This document shows positions 59,999-64,000 of a DNA stretch of 64,000 bases, piece by piece. How positions within the stretch are numbered: the first letter of the stretch is position 1; the number at the start of each line of letters is the position of its first letter. Source of the DNA: an uncultured Alphaproteobacteria bacterium (lineage in GTDB: Bacteria; Pseudomonadota; Alphaproteobacteria; RF32; CAG-239); assembly GCA_934254585.1 (NCBI GenBank), contig CAKQLF010000001.1:318564-382563 (forward strand). Direction: 5' to 3'. Made by a program: the position numbers and the translations under genes. The notes under the pieces were generated by a model. The model did no database searches. It was given only the letters and a program-made list of their open reading frames with translations, and was not told the DNA's origin.

Positions 59999-61311
59999 TG
60001 TTCTACATTCCTTTTCTTACCGATTCCTTGATATCTAAAGCCATTTTTAGCCGCTTGTTCGGCATCAATCAGATTCCGGCAATCAATAATATTTTTATGA
60101 CGCATCAAGCTTGCGGCCAAATTCAAATCCAACGTTTTAAACTCATTCCATTCAGTTAGAACAGCCAAAACATCGGCTCCTTTCAAACAGGAATACATAT
60201 CATCAGCATATTGAATTTTGTCTCCCACAAGCTGACAAGCCGTTCCCATAGCTTTAGGATCATACGCGGTAACATCGGCGTTTTGTTCTAATAAGTTGCC
60301 GACAATTTCCATAGCCGGACTTTCACGGCAATCATCAGTTCCATCTTTAAACGCCAAACCTAAAACAGCAATTTTCGGTTTTTCTATATCTTTAACCGCA
60401 TCCAAAATACGTTCTGCCATTTCTTTTTTACGTTTTGTGTTGCCCTCTATGGCGGCCTTAATCAATGTCATATCAACATCATTTTGGCGCGCCATATAAG
60501 CCATAGCCATCGTATCTTTCGGGAAACAACTTCCGCCATATCCGGGACCCGGGTTTAAGAAACGATTACCTATACGGCTGTCTAAGCCCATGCCTTTGGC
60601 AACCTCGGTAATGTCCGCACCTGTTTTTTCACAGAAATTCGCCATCTCGTTAATATAATGAATCTTAATGGCCAAAAATGCGTTGGAAGCATATTTGATT
60701 GTTTCTGAAGAACGACGCTTTACAAACAACATATTGGTTTTACCTTCAAACGGTTTGTAAAGTTCTCTGATTACATTGCGGGCTTTTTCGGTATTAGCTC
60801 CGACAACAATTCTATCCGGATTAAAAAAGTCGTGCACGGCAAAGCCTTCACGCAGAAATTCCGGCAAAGAAACAACATCAAAATTTGCAAATGGATTTTT
60901 CTTTGTAATCAAGGCTTCCACATCGTCGCCTGTGCCAACCGGAACTGTTGATTTTGTGGCAATAACCGTGTATCCCGCCAAATATTCGGCCAATTCCGTT
61001 GCGGCGGCATGAATATATTTCATATCGGCTTCCTTGGTCACCGGATGCGGCGGCGTTCCTACCGCAATAATTACTAAATCCGCATCGGAAACCCCTTCTT
61101 TCATAGACGTTGTAAATTTAATTCGACCGGCTTTAACATTTTTATGAAACAGTTCTTCCAAACCATCTTCATATAATGTAATTTTACCTTCTTGCAAAGC
61201 TTCTATTTTCTTGGGCTTACGGTCAATACATACAACCTGATTTCCGAGTTCCGCCAAACCCACACCGGTTGGCAAACCAACGTAACCTGTTCCAATAATG
61301 CCTATTTTCAT
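59986..61311 (-). CDS. ugd: UDP-glucose 6-dehydrogenase
   Basis: Ugd oxidises UDP-glucose to UDP-glucuronate with NAD. The 441-residue product has the NAD loop Gly-Thr-Gly-Tyr-Val-Gly-Leu near residue 7, Val-Gly-Thr-Pro-Pro near 84 and catalytic Cys262 in Gly-Gly-Ser-Cys-Phe-Pro-Lys-Asp. The C-terminal domain carries Leu-Gly-Leu-Ala-Phe-Lys-Asp-Gly-Thr-Asp-Asp-Cys-Arg-Glu-Ser-Pro. The neighbouring decarboxylase gene uses its product. GDP-mannose and UDP-ManNAc dehydrogenases are related, but context and motif favour Ugd. Confidence 0.93.
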   Translation of the reverse strand: MKIGIIGTGYVGLPTGVGLAELGNQVVCIDRKPKKIEALQEGKITLYEDGLEELFHKNVKAGRIKFTTSMKEGVSDADLVIIAVGTPPHPVTKEADMKYIHAAATELAEYLAGYTVIATKSTVPVGTGDDVEALITKKNPFANFDVVSLPEFLREGFAVHDFFNPDRIVVGANTEKARNVIRELYKPFEGKTNMLFVKRRSSETIKYASNAFLAIKIHYINEMANFCEKTGADITEVAKGMGLDSRIGNRFLNPGPGYGGSCFPKDTMAMAYMARQNDVDMTLIKAAIEGNTKRKKEMAERILDAVKDIEKPKIAVLGLAFKDGTDDCRESPAMEIVGNLLEQNADVTAYDPKAMGTACQLVGDKIQYADDMYSCLKGADVLAVLTEWNEFKTLDLNLAASLMRHKNIIDCRNLIDAEQAAKNGFRYQGIGKKRNVEQCEK

Positions 61312-61312
61312 T

Positions 61313-62278
61313 TTATTTTTCCTTTTTAAACAAATCTATTTGCGTTTTGAAATATTCGATAGTCCTATCCAATCCTTCTGCCAATTTTATCTTTGGCTCC
61401 CAACCAAGTTTAGTTTTAGCTAAAGTAATATCCGGACGCCGCTGTGTCGGATCATCTGACGGCAAATCTTTATAAACAACTTTTGATTTTCCGCCGATTT
61501 TGGCAACAACCATCTCAGCCAATTCTTTGATTGTAAATTCTCCCGGATTACCGGTATTGACAGGACCGGTAAAGTCTTTCGGACTGTTCATCATTCGAAT
61601 CATAGCTTCAATCAAATCATCAACATAACAAAAAGAACGCGTCTGATGCCCATCGCCATAAATTGTAATATCTTGTCCGGAAAGTGCCTGACAAATAAAG
61701 TTGGAAACAACTCTTCCGTCATTGGGATCCATATTCGGACCGTATGTGTTAAAAATGCGAATAACTTTAATATCCACGCCTTCATGCCGCCAATAGTCAA
61801 AAAACAAACTTTCAGCGCAACGTTTGCCTTCGTCATAGCAAGCGCGAATACCATCCGGATTGACATTACCGCGGTAACTCTCAACTTGTGGGTGAACTAA
61901 CGGCTCGCCATAAACCTCAGAGGTTGAAGTTTGTAAAATTGTGGCGTGGTGTTTTTTTGCCAGTTCCAACATATTGATAGCACCAAACACACAAGTTTTG
62001 GTCGTCTTGATGGAATAACTTCCCTGATATGCAGGAGGAGAGGCCGGACAAGCCATATTATAAATCTGGTCAATTTTTTCATCATTAACATTCAATGGTT
62101 CGCAAACATCGTGTTCTATAAATCGAAAATTCGGATGATTTATAATTTGGGAAATATTACTCATGCGTCCCGTATAATTATTATCCACGCAAATCACACG
62201 ATTTCCTTCATTTATCAATCTTACACATAAATTGGAACCCAGAAAACCTGTCCCGCCGGTTACTAAAATAGTCTTCAT
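61313..62278 (-). CDS. uxs: UDP-glucuronate decarboxylase (UDP-xylose synthase)
   Basis: This SDR-type enzyme decarboxylates UDP-glucuronate to UDP-xylose. The 321-residue product has Thr-Gly-Gly-Thr-Gly-Phe-Leu-Gly near residue 7, Ala-Ser-Pro-Pro-Ala-Tyr-Gln near 78, and Thr-Ser-Thr-Ser-Glu-Val-Tyr-Gly. The UXS hallmark Gly-Asn-Val-Asn-Pro-Asp-Gly-Ile-Arg-Ala-Cys-Tyr-Asp-Glu-Gly-Lys-Arg contains the Tyr-x3-Lys pair, and Arg-Arg-Pro-Asp-Ile lies near the end. It sits two bases after ugd in gene order, so UDP-glucose to UDP-glucuronate to UDP-xylose is encoded together. Confidence 0.92.
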   Translation of the reverse strand: MKTILVTGGTGFLGSNLCVRLINEGNRVICVDNNYTGRMSNISQIINHPNFRFIEHDVCEPLNVNDEKIDQIYNMACPASPPAYQGSYSIKTTKTCVFGAINMLELAKKHHATILQTSTSEVYGEPLVHPQVESYRGNVNPDGIRACYDEGKRCAESLFFDYWRHEGVDIKVIRIFNTYGPNMDPNDGRVVSNFICQALSGQDITIYGDGHQTRSFCYVDDLIEAMIRMMNSPKDFTGPVNTGNPGEFTIKELAEMVVAKIGGKSKVVYKDLPSDDPTQRRPDITLAKTKLGWEPKIKLAEGLDRTIEYFKTQIDLFKKEK

Positions 62279-63109
62279 TTATTTATTCTTCGTCCTATAT
62301 TTTTTTATTCCGATTAAACCTAAAATTTTTCTTTTAATTTGTTTGATTTTGTATTTTCGATATTTTTTCTTATCTTCTTCTACAAAGAGCATCGGGAGTT
62401 GTTTGACTTTTAAGTTTTTATGAGTTGCAATAAACACTCCCATCAGACGCTCGGCTAAAAAGCCATAAACACGTTGCTGATAGGCATCTCTTTTCATAAC
62501 TTCCGGTTGAATTTGTTTTTCAACTTCAAACAAAATGCTGAATAACCACGTTGCATAAGCATCAAATACTGGCTTATTGGCAATCAACACATTTCCGATG
62601 AACATTTGAGAATTATTTTTAAGCTCTTTTTCCGCTATTTTATAATCTGAATGATATTTTTGCTTTATAAGAGCCAACGCTAAATCCATATCCGAAGCAT
62701 AGTGTGCTTGACTGTAGTAGTCGTAAACAGTAATCTTACTTTGCTTGGTTTTGGTTGGAACAATAAGGTCATACTCTTTTAGTATGTTTTCAATATTTTC
62801 TTTAGTTATACCATATTGAGAAGCAAAATCATCGGCAAGTTTGTGAACTTTTGTTTCAGTATTTGCAAAATTTAAAAACCTTCTATAGTGAAATAATCCA
62901 ACAATATCTGCTTTAACATTCTTCCAAATCCAGTATGTCGCCGTAAGTTCACAGAAGTGTGGATTTTTTTCTGATATATTGTCTCCTGTGTTATCGCACA
63001 CAAAACCTAAATCTTGATTTGATAAAGCCTTTCCTACCTGAATAGGAATTATGATATCACTATCAATTTGTTGATAAGGCTTATGAAAACAAGAATATAT
63101 TTGTATCAT
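62279..63109 (-). CDS. DUF4422 glycosyltransferase-like protein, single domain
   Basis: The 276-residue product is a stand-alone DUF4422 protein. It shows Cys-Phe-His-Lys-Pro, Asp-Asn-Thr-Gly-Asp-Asn-Ile-Ser, Cys-Glu-Leu-Thr-Ala-Thr-Tyr-Trp-Ile-Trp-Lys-Asn, His-Tyr-Arg-Arg-Phe and Gly-Phe-Leu-Ala-Glu-Arg-Leu. DUF4422 proteins are found in capsule and LPS loci and are believed to be glycosyltransferases. The C-terminus is a very basic helix (Lys-Lys-Tyr-Arg-Lys-Tyr-Lys), analogous to the tails of the other three enzymes. It is the first gene of the operon. The stop abuts the uxs start. GGAG precedes the ATG. Confidence 0.87.
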   Translation of the reverse strand: MIQIYSCFHKPYQQIDSDIIIPIQVGKALSNQDLGFVCDNTGDNISEKNPHFCELTATYWIWKNVKADIVGLFHYRRFLNFANTETKVHKLADDFASQYGITKENIENILKEYDLIVPTKTKQSKITVYDYYSQAHYASDMDLALALIKQKYHSDYKIAEKELKNNSQMFIGNVLIANKPVFDAYATWLFSILFEVEKQIQPEVMKRDAYQQRVYGFLAERLMGVFIATHKNLKVKQLPMLFVEEDKKKYRKYKIKQIKRKILGLIGIKKYRTKNK

Positions 63110-63740
63110 TGCTTTTCTCCTTCAATCAATATTTTAGATAAAATATATAGTTGCATATCCGTGCTGATATTCCTTTGACTACAATCTAAATAACAAAGTA
63201 TCATAAAGCCACCTACAGTAATGCCTTGTCCACAATTTAAAGCTCATTTAATATTGTCTTTTGCTTCAAATAAACGACAAAACAATATAATTTAACTAAC
63301 GTTTGATTATTATACTTCTTATAACGTGTAAAAGTCAACTTTATTTATGTAAAAAGACACATTTTCTTTTAGAAAAATAATAAATTATGAATATCTTTCT
63401 TGTTTATTCAAATAGTTAGTATCTATTATTGATGTTTTCAAAATTTATAAATAGTAAAATTATTAACACTCATAAGTCTTATAATTTTTGTTTCAGATGT
63501 ACCTTTATTTAATAGCTTTATGATATAGAACTTTAAAATATGAATAATTCAATTTCCTGCATATTAGATCCGCACTTTATGGTTTTAATATATGTAAAGC
63601 ATAAACGTTTGAATTGGAATCTTAAGTTTATGGAATAGTCACTTATTGTAACTTTAAAAAGTGGGACAGGAGTGGGATAAATTCTTGTTCTAAAAAAAGA
63701 AAAGACCTAGGCTATAACTACTAAATCTTTGATTTTGTTA
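63110..63740. other. Long AT-rich intergenic region
   Basis: About 630 bases upstream of the polysaccharide operon contain no credible gene on either strand. The region is strongly AT-rich, includes the operon promoter at 63309-63338, and has TGGGA repeated 11 bases apart near 63662-63677. I see no RNA gene. Confidence 0.5.
63309..63338 (-). promoter_or_regulatory. Probable promoter of the polysaccharide operon
   Basis: On the minus strand TTGACT (63338-63333) and a perfect TATAAT (63314-63309) are 18 bases apart. Initiation near 63302 leaves a leader of about 190 bases before the first gene at 63109. Confidence 0.55.
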
Positions 63741-63742
63741 AT

Positions 63743-64000
63743 GAGCTCGGTTGGATTACTCCACTTCGTTTCGTTCACTGCGCTCATAGGCATTGCCTAC
63801 CGGCACACCCCCGTGCGCCTTTCGCTTGTGTCAAACCCGCTTTTTCGCGGCTTCTTATCCCTTGATACTTCACCAACAAAAAAAGCCACCATAAAGGTGG
63901 CTTTACTGTTGGTGAGCTCGGTGGGATTACTCCACTTCGTTTCGTTCACTGCGCTCATAGGCATTGCCTACCGGCACACCCCCGTGCGCCTTTCGCTTGT
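63743..64000. repeat. Tandem repeat with 171-base period, cut by the window end
   Basis: An 87-base block at 63743-63829 recurs at 63914-64000 with one base difference, 171 bases later. The block starts GAGCTCGGTGGGATTACTCC and contains small hairpins (TAGGC/GCCTA, GCAC/GTGC). The spacer includes a terminator-like hairpin. 171 is a multiple of three and one plus-strand frame stays open from 63741 to the window end, but the sequence does not look like a real protein. It may continue beyond the window. Confidence 0.8.
63878..63904. terminator. Terminator-like hairpin inside the tandem repeat region
   Basis: AAAGCCACC and GGTGGCTTT pair around ATAAA with an A run on the 5' side, so on the minus strand it ends in seven T residues. 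No gene reading into it is visible. Confidence 0.5.

Noticed and set aside
63660..63680. A second MraZ box (TGGGA repeated)
   Set aside because: The spacing is 11 instead of 10 bases and no division gene is near.
63741..64000. Plus-strand open frame through the 171-base repeats
   Set aside because: No ribosome site, no family resemblance, and the repeat contains a terminator-like hairpin and a tRNA-end-like sequence, so non-coding is more likely.

Overview
The window looks like a chromosomal segment of a low-GC, Gram-negative alphaproteobacterium. The evidence is a CtrA master cell-cycle regulator, tRNA-Trp immediately upstream of secE-nusG, the yraL/M/N-type cluster, lipid A and Kdo genes (lpxC, kdsB), outer-membrane assembly factors (bamD, pal, cpoB, lptG), an MlaC fragment and a type A RNase P RNA. 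AT-rich codon use and prepilins with a Gly-Arg-Ser-Met-Ile-Glu N-terminal motif recall the uncultured gut alphaproteobacteria known from metagenomes. That placement is an inference from memory, not a computed phylogeny.

Layout. 1-2.4 kb: mlaC fragment, amino-acid-type periplasmic binding protein, tRNA-Trp-secE-nusG ended by a terminator. 2.4-6.4 kb: REP-like palindromes, a very large exported Cys-rich protein and an HxlR regulator. 6.5-12.7 kb: RgpF-like glycan gene, yraN, rsmI, an LpoA-like lipoprotein, the SRP RNA and dnaX-ybaB-recR. 12.7-15.4 kb: a prepilin-like gene with a peculiar structured upstream region and an orphan gene. 15.5-19.2 kb: short dcw cluster mraZ-rsmH-ftsL-ftsI. 19.3-24.2 kb: pal, cpoB-tilS-HAD-HIT-kdsB. 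24.3-30.6 kb: a second large Cys-rich exported protein, a Cys/His-rich membrane protein, and two membrane glycosyltransferases. 30.7-35.4 kb: tRNA-Glu, sodB, ctrA, glmM, a beta-barrel outer-membrane protein and rnpB. 35.4-44 kb: lpxC-bamD-recN-uvrC-pgsA and an OmpR/EnvZ-type two-component pair. 44-49.3 kb: lptG-cysK-hypothetical-gmk (minus), SDR-tag (plus). 49.4-51.8 kb: tRNA-Ser, a second prepilin-like gene with an elaborate 5' leader, and orphans. 51.9-53.9 kb: nagA-nagB. 54-63.1 kb: a minus-strand surface-polysaccharide operon (DUF4422 and GT8 glycosyltransferases, glf, ugd, uxs) probably driven by one promoter at about 63.3 kb. 63.1-64 kb: AT-rich non-coding DNA ending in a 171-bp-period tandem repeat cut by the window edge.

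How it works together. Much of the window is envelope biology: lipid A/Kdo synthesis (lpxC, kdsB), LPS export (lptG), OMP insertion (bamD), constriction (pal, cpoB, ftsL, ftsI), amino-sugar metabolism (nagAB, glmM) and a surface glycan whose predicted precursors are UDP-glucuronate, UDP-xylose and UDP-galactofuranose. The least explained content is the pair of large Cys-rich exported paralogues, the aromatic 31-residue repeats appended to BamD, the double metallothionein-like membrane protein, and the leaders of the two prepilin genes. No CRISPR array, insertion sequence, prophage or known defence system was recognised.
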